From Acanthaster planci (lineage: Eukaryota; Echinodermata; Asteroidea; Valvatida; Acanthasteridae): DNA of 64,000 nt. The DNA lies in assembly GCF_001949145.1 (NCBI RefSeq), contig NW_019091600.1, positions 687,395 to 751,394 on the forward strand, in the 5' to 3' direction. Shown piece after piece: positions 10,546 to 22,100 of the stretch. Position 1 is the first letter of the stretch, and every line of letters starts with the position of its first letter. Under the pieces are notes generated by a model. It searched no databases. It saw only the letters and a list, made by a program, of their open reading frames with translations, and had not been told where the DNA came from. The translations under genes were made by a program, and so were the position numbers.

Positions 10546-13500
10546 GTAGACTTTTATGCACTTGTTATGGTAGGATTTCAATAAATGCTTGATCGGTTTT
10601 AAATTTACTGGCAGAGACTGAGAGAAAATTACATTTTCATAATCATGCCAGTTTGACACCACGGTTTGAGGGAAAGAGTTCCATTACGCACCCCACTTGA
10701 CGCCCTCTGCACAAACCCTATGGGACTTGCCTGAAAAATTCTGTGTTTTCCAAGTAATCAACTTGGTTTTTTCCCTCCCAAATTGCACTTTTATATGGAA
10801 CTCTTCCCCTGTTCATGGTCATCAAGAGATAAGCCTTATTGCAAGTAGTGCAATTACTGCATATTAGTGATTTTGTACAATGGTAGAAGGCAAAAGGTTC
10901 AATGTTTACTCCTTTTTCCTTCCCACAATGCCTTTATACCATTGTGAAAAATCACCCATGCAGCATTTGCGATAAGACTTATGGTTTATCATGTTTATCA
11001 GTGACAAGGAATCCTCCGTGCATTAGACTCTGGGTGAGAAGTTTCGACTCACAATACTATAGCCGAGCTCATGTGAGGAAATACATATCGAAAGCTGATT
11101 AATGTTAAAGAGATTAACTGCATCCCAAACGTGCTCAAATGTTAGTCATTATGGTATTTTATTTTTCATTGTTCGTCATTTTTATTTATGTACTGTAGGC
11201 CCACATCTCATCATGGTATGGAATAAATGTGTTTGAATTGAATTGAATTTTTGTATGGTATTGCATTTGTTTTGCTGGACACGGGCACGTAATATTTCAG
11301 TTTAAAATTGATTAGATGTACTTGCCAAACATAACTTCAAAGCTATCACAAGCTAAAAGATATAGCTCTTATGTTCAATAATACAGTTTTAATCAATGAT
11401 GATCGCACAAGTAGTGTGAGCAAAATCAAATTAAGTATAAGGTGTGTTGTTACTTGTACATTTGCAGGGCACCTTAGTCAACAAGATGGCATCTTTCTCC
11501 CAAAGAGATACTTGGGTCAACCAACTCCCTTCACCCACAAGCACCTACTGAAGACAAATGAAATCACCCCAGAGATCACGCGACAGGAGTACATGGACAG
11601 GCGCACTGATCTTATGTCAGCCATTGGACGGTCTTTCAGCAGTGCTAGTGGCAGTGAACACGTTGTGGTTGTCCTGTCCGCTGACAAGAAATACATGACT
11701 GATGATATTCCGTATCCGTTCAGGCAGAATACGAGTTTCCTGTACCTGACAGGCTTTCAGGAGCCAGATAGCGCATTGGTGTTGGAGAGCATCCTTGGGA
11801 GGAATTTGCCTGAGCACAAGGCGACGCTGTTTGTGCAGCAGCGGGACCCGGAGCGGGAACTCTGGGATGGACCGCGGGCGGGCACTGAGGGAGCCCTCCA
11901 GTTCCTGGGCATCCATGAATGCCAGCCCATCGGCGATTTCAGTGAGAAGCTCCATAGCCTGGCCAGTAGCAAGAGCGAGCTGGTGGCGTGGTATGACGTC
12001 TTCAAGCCGCCCCATGCCGCACTTCACAAAGAAGTACAGGAGACCTTTGTCCAGCAGTGTCGCAACAGGGGACACCCCGTTAACATCCTGGAGAATGTTC
12101 TCCAGTCGCAGAGGGTTATCAAGTCCCCTGCAGAGCAAAACTTAATGCAGACATCGGCCTCTGTCGCTGCTAACGCTATCAAAGACGTCATGGAATTCTC
12201 ACAGCCGGGTATCAACGAATCAATCTTGTATGCCAAGCTGGACTACAGTTGTCGCATCAGGGGGGCTGAGTTCCTCGCTTACCCGCCCGTCATAGCAGGC
12301 GGGAATAGAGCCAACACCCTCCATTACATCAGCAACAACCAGGAGATCTTGAACAATGAGCTGGTGCTCATGGATGCTGGCTGCGAGTACCACGGCTATG
12401 CCAGTGACATCACGCGGACTTGGCCTGTCAATGGTCGGTTCACGGATCCCCAGGCCCAGCTGTACCAAGCCATTCTGGACGTGCAGAAGGACTGCATCGA
12501 GATGTGCACGGTGGGCGGGACACTAGACCAAGTGTATCATTTTATGCTGGCGGAGCTTGGCAAACGCCTGCAGGAAATGAGGATCTTACCATCAGGACTA
12601 GCAGAATGGGAAATCTGCAAGGTATGGATAGACTTGGACTTCTGTGGCAAGGTTCGATCATTAGTCAACCACGAGCCAATTTTGCCTGCTTACCTAGGAT
12701 ATATGTGGATTTTGTGCATTACCAGTAAAAACTGACTGATGGTCTGTGTATATATTTGCTAATCGATTTTGGGCTGTCACTGCGTGAAGGGAAGAGAAAA
12801 ATGAGAACCAATTTATAAAAGTGAATCTTTTTGCAACAACGCTTTTCATGGATAAATGTTCTTGCTGCCAAAAAATTTCATCAAAGTATTAGTATTTCAA
12901 TATAGGTTGTTATAAAATCCAAACATATTACAAAAGCTTTTCATTTTCAACTGTGTTGGTTTCCATAGAAAAGTCAATTCTGCTCTGTTTCAGAGTTCCT
13001 CTTTTCAAGCCTACTTTGTTTGAGACTTCCACCAAATACTGTAAATCCTAATACAATGTATATTCTTCAAGTTTTCCCTTTAACATTAATTTTATTTTTA
13101 AAGGGACTAGATTCAAAATTTATGTTACTACCAATCTACCAGAATGGATCAAAATCAAGACCAGTATAAAAAATTTGACCTCAACTGACCAGATCCCCCT
13201 TCGAAGATTTCTAATTAATTTATTTTTTCTTTTGTCTAACCTTATCACAGATGGCCAAGCAGTACTGCCCACATCATGTCGGCCATTACCTGGGCATGGA
13301 TACCCATGACACTGGACGCATATCTCGCAGCAGCCAGCTACAGCACGGCATGGTGGTCACTATCGAACCAGGTCAAGTTTCATTTGTTGATCATCAAATC
13401 ACTTGTTACACACAAAGTCATGTATGTCCTCAACCTGAGGAATTTAACGGTGACTTTAAGCGAGCAGATTGTCAAAGTGGAGTCAAATCAGAGGAGTGTG

Positions 13501-15082
13501 TACTTTTGTTGCTAAATTCTGTGCCAGATTTTTATGTAATATTTATGGAAGCAGTTGCATTGACTTCAAAGGTTGTTTTAATGAGCGGTCACATGAATAA
13601 AGTGTTACAGAAAGATAAGTCCATTAGATATATTCATAAATACCTCAGACAGTTTTCCTATACAACAACATGCAATTTGACTGTGTATTAACATTTGGTA
13701 ATGCCCGCCGAGAAGTGATAATGCCCACTGTGTAAATTATGCATTGATACCTGGATACAAGACAGTTTAATCAATTTTGATTGGTCAAAAGTCTGCGTGC
13801 ACATGGCTCACCATGTGCGCGCCAATTGGACAATTTGCACAAAGAATATTCCATAAAATGGACAGGGGTGTGTGGGAAAATGAAAGTAAAATGCCAGAAA
13901 ACTATTGCTGTAAATCCATAATATGTTGACTTCGTTTGACTCTATGAATAACCACTTCGTGCTGGCGACCTTAGGTGTATACGCATAGCTGGGGGAGCCC
14001 GAAATCAGACAAAGGAGTTGGGCCTTGAAACAAAAGACCGTACTCGGAACAAAAGACCAAGCTGTTGGAATTGCCAACATTTTTTCAGCTGTCAATAGCG
14101 GAGGTAATCCGTCATTGTTTTGAAACAGTATACCACTGTTTGCGGCATTCAGGGAAAGCAGATTATCACCAGGGACAAAAACGCTCCAGCGATGAGCGAT
14201 ACAGTACCATTGCACACTATCTGGCCGCATTAAAAAGACGCCAGCAGTGCACCAAGCCAATTTCTGGAACAAAGGAAATTACACAACACCGTACTGGGCT
14301 CTCTTTACAAGGCGGCAGGCCTGGCTGCAATACTCTGGTATCAATAGATGTCGCCTGTCAGTTTAGAGTAGCCACAAGACAGTCATTCATGTGGGTGTAA
14401 ACGTCCAGTAAATGAAGTTATGAATTTTTGAAGAATTATGAAAATGGAAAATCTTAAAAATCCCCCGGGAACTCATCATGCAACTTCTAATTAAACGTGG
14501 CAGCGTATGGTTAAAAAGGTATTTATTAATGGGAATTAATATGTGCTCGGAGAGAGATTGCCGCTAATGTCCTCGCCTGCGACTCTGGCATTACTCTTGT
14601 TCACTCTCCTGAGCCAGTCTTAAATGCACATTTATACGCCAAGCAGATATTTATTCCCTTTTGCAAGAAGGTGCCGTCACTTCTGGGGCTGCACACGTGT
14701 TTGTCACGTACATTGTCAAAGTTAGAGCTGTACATTTATGTGCATTTTGGCAAATCACAGACAGTACCCTATTAGTTTGATGTGGCATTTGGTGGGCAGG
14801 CGCAAGCTGCTCTAAATGTGGCCCCTCTGCAGAAGCAGTTCCCATTTCTGGTCAGTGGATAAGTCTGTATGACTGCAGGTTCCCTGAATTATTTGGCCTA
14901 TTCCTCTGGTCATTGTCACAGGTCTGTACATTCCAGAGTTGGACACCAGTGCACCCGCCAAGTACCGGGGGATTGGCATCCGCATCGAGGACGACATTCT
15001 CATTACGGACAAGGGCCCGGAAATTCTTTCGGCAGAGTGTCCAAAGGAGATTGAGGAGTTGGAAAAGCTCATCAGAAAATGA
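10449..15082 (+). CDS. XPNPEP3: XPNPEP3, X-prolyl aminopeptidase 3 (exons joined)
   Basis: A metallopeptidase of the M24B family that removes N-terminal residues before proline; the animal orthologue is found in mitochondria and cytosol. Exons 10449-10545, 11468-12621, 13251-13371 and 14922-15082 join in phase to 510 residues, close to the human length of 507. Residues 1-33 are basic and lack acids, as expected for a mitochondrial presequence. The N-terminal creatinase-like domain starts at about GIFLPKRYLGQP and includes DIPYPFRQNTSFLYLTGF. The C-terminal pita-bread domain keeps all five metal ligands: Asp335 (LMDAG), Asp346 (SDITRTWP), His429 (VGHYLG), Glu456 (TIEPG) and Glu480 (IRIEDD). 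It appears intact. It is divergent from BRCA2 and convergent with PPAT. Confidence 0.96.
11155..11255 (+). repeat. Possible non-LTR retrotransposon 3' tail
   Basis: Inside XPNPEP3 intron 1, 'ggtatggaataaatgtgt' is followed by ttgaattgaattgaattt, a polyadenylation signal plus short tandem TTGAA units. Such tails are typical of CR1/L2-type elements. No reverse-transcriptase coding was recognised upstream, so this is tentative. Confidence 0.35.
11468..12621 (+). CDS. XPNPEP3: XPNPEP3 coding exon 2 (N-terminal domain and first metal ligands)
   Basis: A single 1154-base exon encoding residues 34-417, from acceptor 'tttgcag' to donor AAG|gtatgg. It covers the whole N-terminal domain and the start of the catalytic domain, including Asp335 and Asp346. 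Vertebrates split this region into several exons, so the long exon is notable. Confidence 0.95.
13251..13371 (+). CDS. XPNPEP3: XPNPEP3 coding exon 3 (His and Glu ligands)
   Basis: Encodes residues 418-457 with YCPHHVGHYLGMDTHDTG and VVTIEPG. It contains His429 and Glu456. The acceptor is 'cttatcacag' and the donor is G|gtcaag. The frame stays open past the donor to 13691, but that part is not conserved. Confidence 0.95.
13985..14492 (+). repeat. Interspersed repeat family B, copy 1
   Basis: Matches 33462-33945 in the same orientation, with shared blocks gggagcccgaaa, aatccgtcattgttttgaaa, taccactgtttg and atcaatagatgtcgcctgt. It has no coding capacity and no obvious terminal repeats. Copy 1 has about 60 extra bases in its middle. 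Confidence 0.85.
14922..15082 (+). CDS. XPNPEP3: XPNPEP3 coding exon 4 (C-terminus and stop)
   Basis: Starts after 'cattgtcacag'. It encodes LYIPELDTSAPAKYRGIGIR, then IEDD with Glu480, and ends KLIRK with TGA at 15080. The position and length match the end of other animal XPNPEP3 proteins. Confidence 0.95.
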
Positions 15083-15711
15083 CTTTCAGGTTGTGGGTCT
15101 TGCATAAAACAGAGGCATCATTTTCAGTGATAAGTGCTGACTTGCAACTTCCTTGCCAAGTCTGATAACCATACGTAGATGGCAAGATTCTGTTTTATAA
15201 ACTTGTACATGTAAGTTATATTTGATACGGCATGGGTCTGTTTTTACCACAAGTTCTGTTTGACCCAGACTGGTATTTGGAGACTGTGGCTTCATTTTTT
15301 GCCACTGCAGCGTCTCGTTACAAATCCAAAATCAGGTGCCTTCTAGAATTAGATGGATTCTGCCGTCGTAATTTCAATTTTATTGTTACCTTTCAGTAAT
15401 GCCCTGGAGTCCTATGTACTTATGGAAGCATGCATTGTTTTACATCTATGCTTTTTCTGGAGCCACAAGTTTGTCCTTCCTCCTTGGTCTTGTGAGAAGG
15501 CATGTCTTATCAGGCCCGTTGCCTGACCAGATACGGGGGGTTCGTCAAACCAAAAAGTGGAACTCTTGGCACTGTGAACACATATTTTTATATAAAGGCC
15601 TATCACTGTGAGCTTTATATAATGAGCTCACAATACAACATTGAAAAGCTGCAAGTCAGTCGCAAACCAAAGGTTGCATGTAAGACTTGTACACTGTAGT
15701 TTTAAATATTG

Positions 15712-15717
15712 AATAAA
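15712..15717 (+). terminator. Candidate XPNPEP3 polyadenylation signal
   Basis: AATAAA lies 630 bases after the XPNPEP3 stop. A second AATAAA is at 16149-16154. Which is used cannot be decided from sequence. Confidence 0.4.
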
Positions 15718-16171
15718 CTTAACAAAAATACATTGATTTCAAACCCTTTGAAACACCTGAAATGTGGATAATTGCCGGAACTTCCTGACGGTACATGACT
15801 GGAGATTGACTCATTAATATGCAGAATCGTGCTCACCTTGAGCTTGAGAATCAACGTATAAGCCGTGGCTTGTATGCTGAATATTACGGTCTATTTAAAA
15901 TATTCAGTCCCAAAAAAAAAAAGGACCACCAACAAGCGGAACTGGGGGTTAGTTTGAACCCCTTGACCCTCCCCAGCCTACGGGCCTGCTTATCAAGGCA
16001 TGATGTCATCAGCACACAAGCCAACTGAAATCAAGCTTAATACCAGCAGCATTTAGTGAAGTGTGGGGGGGAAGCGGTGCTCGTGTCTTCCTGTAACAGT
16101 AACTCACTGACTATGTGTTTCCATTTATGAAGATAAGTAGAACACCTCAATAAATGAATGGCACTTTACGA

Positions 16172-16177
16172 TTTATT
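16172..16177 (-). terminator. Candidate PPAT polyadenylation signal
   Basis: AATAAA on the minus strand, with another at 16206-16211. Using either gives PPAT a 3' UTR of about 2.7 kb. Confidence 0.35.
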
Positions 16178-18916
16178 GTGGACATTCAGTCTTCTCAAAG
16201 TCTATTTTATTTCTCCACACATATGAAAATATAGAGTGAAATATACACACACGTTTCTTAAAATGAACCAACAAAATAAAGGGGGACAACCTTAAATTTC
16301 AGAGATGGGCAAAGTCACTAAATACAGGCTTTTCTGGTGCTAAAAGAAATGGCAAAACTAGAAGTGAATGCTCGTGACAGACGTTACTTTTGCATACGAA
16401 TACAAAAAATGAGGCTTTAGTACCTTGTAAAACCTTGATGAAACCTCTTAGTACAAAACACAAACAAAATCATATGGTGCATTCAAAACAATATTAAACA
16501 AGGCATGGAAATTGCTTCAATGAGTGGACTACTGTTAAACTTGAATTATCTATTTCTGTTGTTACGGAAAGGGTGTTTCCCACACTGGAAAGTTCTTTCG
16601 ACAAGTAACTTGGTTGTTTGCTAACATACATGTCCCCTTAAACATCTTCTTTTTGTCCATTTTAGAAATATTTCAGGTATTGCAGTCAATTTCTATAAAT
16701 TTTTCTTGAAGATAACAAGCGTTATTCAGTGTGCTTGGGAAACAAAATGGCGGTCAAAGGTTTCTTTTTAAAAAAATCAATTCACATCGCACAATATTTG
16801 ATACAACCAATCAAATATTTCTATTTGTGCAAAATACATCACTCAAATTGATTGAAAATAACATTTTAAATTCAACATCCACATGTACATGAACTCAAGT
16901 CACCTCAGTTGAAACGAACAACATGTACGAGACACTCACAGAATAATACATTTGACCATAAAAATTCCTGTGACATTCACTTCACACAATGTAAAGACCA
17001 TGAATCTTAAATGTCAGATCATTTCAGTACTTTTTTCGGAAATTGCGCCCAAATTTCGCAAGTCCACTTACTCATTCTACATCCGTTTCCAAAAATCACA
17101 ATTTGCTCTGTTCTCATTCTAGGAAACAAACAAAATTGAAAATGGCCCTTAAAAATGGTTATTACAGAGTAGCTGGCAATACTTTGCATTGAAATGCGGA
17201 AAAAACTCGTATACCTCATCAACTCTTTACACAGCTGCAGTTCTAGAGACGTCATCATTTTTCCTGAAAATGCCTCCAACAAGACAACCTCCTCATGTGG
17301 ATTCTCCAATATCTAAAAATATGGTCAACTTGTTACTATTAAGTGTGACACCAGGTTTCTTCTCAAACACAGTGATCATGCAGAGCGTCACGTCTAATAA
17401 CCTTCACAACATTTGTGCACTTCAATTCTTTTAATAATGGTATTACTAGTCCTAAAATGCATTCCACTCTGAAAATATTTTCTTAGAGAACACTTCTTTT
17501 GAAAAAACGTATAACTTTTCCCTCCGGACTACACGTAAGGATCATCACACCTATCCACTAGTGTTCTGACCTTTAGGCATTCTTCAAATTGTGCAACAAG
17601 CTGTCAGAGAAAGCCTTCAGTGTGCTACAGATACACGTGTTGGTGGTAGTAAGTTACACATCACAGCATCTCAACGCTTTTAATGGACTGGTACTTTGCA
17701 AGTCCCTAAGGGCATCCACAAAGCACTTTTTCAGACCACATTAAATGTGAAAAGAACACACATACAGTTTTTCTGATAGCATAGTGATGAGTACACTAGC
17801 TTCGGTTGCATGCTACCACAAACATTTACATGTACTTAGGCCAAAGTTTCTCAGGCAATTTTTTAAGTAACTTTAAAATGCACTGACAATGCGCACTGGT
17901 GGAGTGACAAAACATTTATACTCTTCTTTTAATGGTGGAAAGGTATTCAAACTGACAGACAGCCAATACAATATGGACAGACAGCCAGATACATGTATCT
18001 TACAGATACCAATAATACTTCTCGTGTGGCAGTGCTGAAATAACGTACTGTACATTGTACTTCATTTCTTATGCAGCATGTTACACCAGGTACATCAAAG
18101 TTGACTTTGTGCTTTAGCAATCTTCTTCTGACACCACAGCCGATGCTTCCAGCAACAAGGCATGGGATGCGTACAAAATGTAGACCTAAACATGCTATGC
18201 AAAGTGGACTTGATTAAAGATGCTGTCAAATACTGACAGTAGTATACTGTACAGCCAAGGTAACTAAACAGGCACTTAATAAACAAATATTAAAAGGAGT
18301 GGCTGTTAGGTACGGTACTGAACAACCTATTGTACTAAAAAAGTAGAAACTAGTGAGTGTTAGCCAAATTTCTTTCAAATAAAGCTGTCGACAAGGCTTG
18401 AAAATGCAGAATATCACAGCATTTTAACATAGAACTCTCAACTTGTTTAAGAGTGTGAAATACATGACTCCATCCAAGAAACAGAGTTGGAAATTGTCAC
18501 ACTTCTCAGCTGAATTACCCTCTAGCATTGTTGACATTAATAAGAACTGACATTTTCACTCACATGATATTCATAATCAGGTGAAACTGAGAAAGATATA
18601 CAAAGCCCTTAACTAAATCTCAGTTTTCACTGTCTCTGGTTTGGTCTTGTCTAAGCTCCGCAATCAATGTTAAATGCTTACTGTTGCACATGCATAAAAC
18701 TGCTTAAGATTGCAGCCTCTTGACAGAGGAACAGATGTTGGCGTAGCCCAAACATGGAACTGCACTGAACAGATGGTCTCAACTCTGAGGACTCGGTAAA
18801 TGATGTCCTCAGAGTTTGAAGGTGAAGAAAGTGAAAGCCAAGTTTTCAAACCCTGTAAAAAAAAAGATCCTCAGATAAATAAACCATTCTTGTTTCTGAA
18901 GTCCATGTTTTCACCT

Positions 18917-19183
18917 CTACCATGACAGTTCAACAGGATACTCCCCTGTCAAGCATGCCGTGCAGTGCCGCGACTTGTGCGAGGACGCGTCCTTGTTCTG
19001 GATGCCCTCCATCACGGCCGTCCTCAGACCGTCCACAGACAGGTAGACCACACTGTCGGCCCCAAAGTGGCTGGCCAGGTGCTGCGTCTCCACACGGTTG
19101 GCGATCAGCTCCTCCTTGGTAGGGATGTTGATGCCCATGTAGCAGGGGTGCTTGACTGGGGGCGAGGCCACACGGATGTGGAC
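18917..19183 (-). CDS. PPAT: PPAT coding exon 7 (C-terminus and stop)
   Basis: 267 bases from 'cttctcccaag' to TAG at 18917. It encodes [30 protein letters not shown] and [16 protein letters not shown], with three of the four Fe-S cysteines. Confidence 0.97.
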   Translation of the reverse strand, partial: VHIRVASPPVKHPCYMGINIPTKEELIANRVETQHLASHFGADSVVYLSVDGLRTAVMEGIQNKDASSHKSRHCTACLTGEYPVELSW

Positions 19184-22100
19184 CTTGGGAGAAGGAGGGA
19201 GGGTGGGAAAGCAGACATCTTGAGGTATTGACAGATGTGTAAAAGAATTTGACAGGGGTGGAAAGAGACTCAGTGAGGCATTGAGAAAATGGCAGAAACA
19301 GTCTGAAGAGGGTTTGAGATAACTGGGGACCAATTTCACAAACTGAATGAGCACATAAGATATCTACGGGTTAAAACTGGTTAAAGCCAAAATGTAATGC
19401 AATGATCACTTCCAGTAAACTTGTCCTGACCCGACTTTTGCTGAGTTTATAAACCCACCAGGCAATGTATTCTGTTTAGGAGTGTCTTGAAATTAGGCTA
19501 GTTGACTTTATACCAAATAAACCTCAATTTTTCTCACATTTCAAACGTCATTCAAGTCTAGAATTATAGTTCTACAAAACAGTTTATTCATCTGCAAATA
19601 TGTATGATATCTCAACTCTACGCACGAATACCTTCAATTGGTGCTAGAGAGAGGTATTACAGATGCTTAAAGGTTAGATTACTCTTTTCCATTGTGAGAG
19701 TTATTCATTACCTCTTTTGCCCCAGCCTGTTTTAGAAGCTTGACAATCGGTGCAATAGTGTTTCCTCTGACGATGGAGTCGTCTATCAGTATAATGCGCT
19801 TTCCCTTGAAGTTCTCCGTTAATGCACCAAACTTCTTGGCCACGCCCAGCTGTCTTAGACGGGTGCTTGGCTGGATGAAGGTACGACCGATGTAGCGGTT
19901 CTTTGTCAAGACATCTGTATACGGGACACCAGACTGCAGAAAGGAAATTTATTAGGAAGTTTATTCTTCATTACATTTGCATTTCAACAATCACCTGATA
20001 CATAATCTTTACACCAACAGAACTTAACATAATGTAAAATCCAACCCAAGCATTGAAGAGGTCATTATTTCCAATTTTTTTATTCTTGTGTAGACAAAAA
20101 CTTTAAATATCTCATAAATTCAAGTCTAATAACTGTTGTCTTTGCAGTTGACAGTCAATCCTCACCAAATTTCTTTGAAAGCAGTTTTCAAATAGCCACT
20201 TTCATTAAGCCCAGCCCAACTTGTGCCAAACTTTTATTAAAAAAAAAACCACATCATACAAACATTATACATTAAAGGTTACAAAGTTCTCAAAGAGTTA
20301 CATGTAAAATATCAGTTAGACTTTTATTCAAGCCGCTTTCAAGACACATCACTCTCACCATCTGGGAGTAACCCAGTGCTGCTGGTGTGGCAGACTCTGG
20401 CACTGTGCTGACCAGATCCGCTTCTACTGGGGCTTCCAAGGCTAGTCTCTCACCACAGCGCCTCCGGACGGAATGCACCATCTGACCTAATGTTATAAGA
20501 AAAGAAACCCTTCTTAACTGACGATGCATTTAACTAGTAGAAGTGGCTATCAATGAAACTCTTTTTATGTTAATTTCACTCATGAATCTGAGAGGTACAT
20601 GCAAAGGAAGTTGAAATATTAGATTGCCAGCTTAGCACAGGATCCAACAGTGACATTGTGCGATAGGACCAGCTCCCACTGTTTCAGTAAGAGTACTTAT
20701 TCAGCTGCTGTTGATTGCTCAGCGTAACAAAATGTACCAGAATATTACATCAGCACTTTTCTGGAATCAGGCATGATTAACCCTAACACTCCTCAATCCT
20801 TCACCTGTTGGAGGACTGAGGAGTGTTAGGGTTAAGGTTCATGTCTACACAGTATGAATTATGATGTGACTTGGAAGGTTAAAACATTACCTTTTGAAAT
20901 AAAATTCCTGTTTACCTTCAAGAATGCTGTCGGGCCTTGCGAAGTAGACGTACTCAAATATGCAGAACGCGGGAGGTTGCTGGTCAGGTCTGGGCACCGT
21001 GGCTAGCGTCTTGATGCCCTGCTTGGTGATCTGTACAATCTCTCCCGGTTGGACCTCTCGGTAGTACCGCGCCCCGATGGCCTGGAAGCTGCAAGACTCG
21101 GATGACACCACCCAACCCTCAATGCTGCTCTCCTCATCCTTGGGATCTGAATACCAAGTAGCAATTGATTGAGTGTTGAATCATCCTTTCTGAGAGATAG
21201 GATCATTTCATGCATCAAACATGCACAAACAGTCTTCACTGGATCACTGTTGAGGCATTTCATGCATCGAACGTGCACAAACCGTCTTCACTGGATCACT
21301 TTTGAGGCAATTGGCCATATTGATGTTAGACTAGACACCTGACTTGACCTGACCTCATATGCGTATTTAAACAAATACATGTACTCTGCCCTAACTGCCC
21401 TGCTGGACTTGGGATCTGAATTCTGCATAAGTGGGGCCACTTTGCACAGTGAGGATCAGCTGTCATGGAATACTTTCATCAATTCACAGAATCACTCACA
21501 TCTTAATCTGAGGAATACTAAATCTATCAAAACTTGGAGGATTTAAGACTGTTACTGCATGGCCACAATGAAGTTAGACTGCAGACATGACTTCATACAT
21601 GTACAGTATGTACACACATAAAGGACAGGCAATAGCATCAAATAGTCTGAAATTGTACTGGTGCACTGTGTAAAACCACAGACAATTTTTTTTCCGAAAA
21701 GTTTTTATTTGACGAATGCTGCTTGGCAGTTGGTTTTTATAGGACAGCACTAAAATTTTTCAAGCTGAAAAGTTGATGCTAAGGAATGAAAATAAATACA
21801 TTTCATTTTCTATACATATAAAAACCTCTACCACCATTCTCCCATGGACATTTAGAGTGCCACTTTAACCCCCTCGTCTCATCTGAAAGAGCAAAAACCA
21901 TGTACATGTACACATCCTCTATCACACTATCCTCTTGAAAGTTCAAATTTTAACTTTATGCAATTTAAAAATCTTAAGCTTTTTATACGATGGTAAAAAA
22001 GAACAGGTGGATTTAATAGATGAAACGTCATCCATCTGTAGTCTCTTCAGCCATGTCCATTGTTTTCCATTCAAATAAATTGTTTTTTGGAAATGACTCT

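Larger units (their letters stand above)
12622..14921 (+). other. XPNPEP3 introns 2 and 3
   Basis: Intron 2 (12622-13250) shows nothing notable. Intron 3 (13372-14921) holds interspersed repeat family B copy 1. Intron 1 is 10546-11467. Confidence 0.7.
15083..18916. other. Convergent 3' regions of XPNPEP3 and PPAT
   Basis: This lies between the two stop codons and probably is mostly 3' UTR. It is AT-rich with no supported gene. Plus-strand AATAAA occurs at 15712 and 16149. Minus-strand AATAAA occurs at 16172-16177 and 16206-16211. Confidence 0.6.

Noticed and set aside
10902-11102. 66-residue ORF in XPNPEP3 intron 1 as a gene or zinc-finger fragment
   Set aside because: Its few cysteines do not make a recognised motif; it may be retrotransposon debris, but no family match could be seen.
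11617-12145. Long open frames overlapping XPNPEP3 exon 2 in other frames and on the opposite strand
   Set aside because: They are shadows of the GC-richer coding exon, whose own frame has clear homology.
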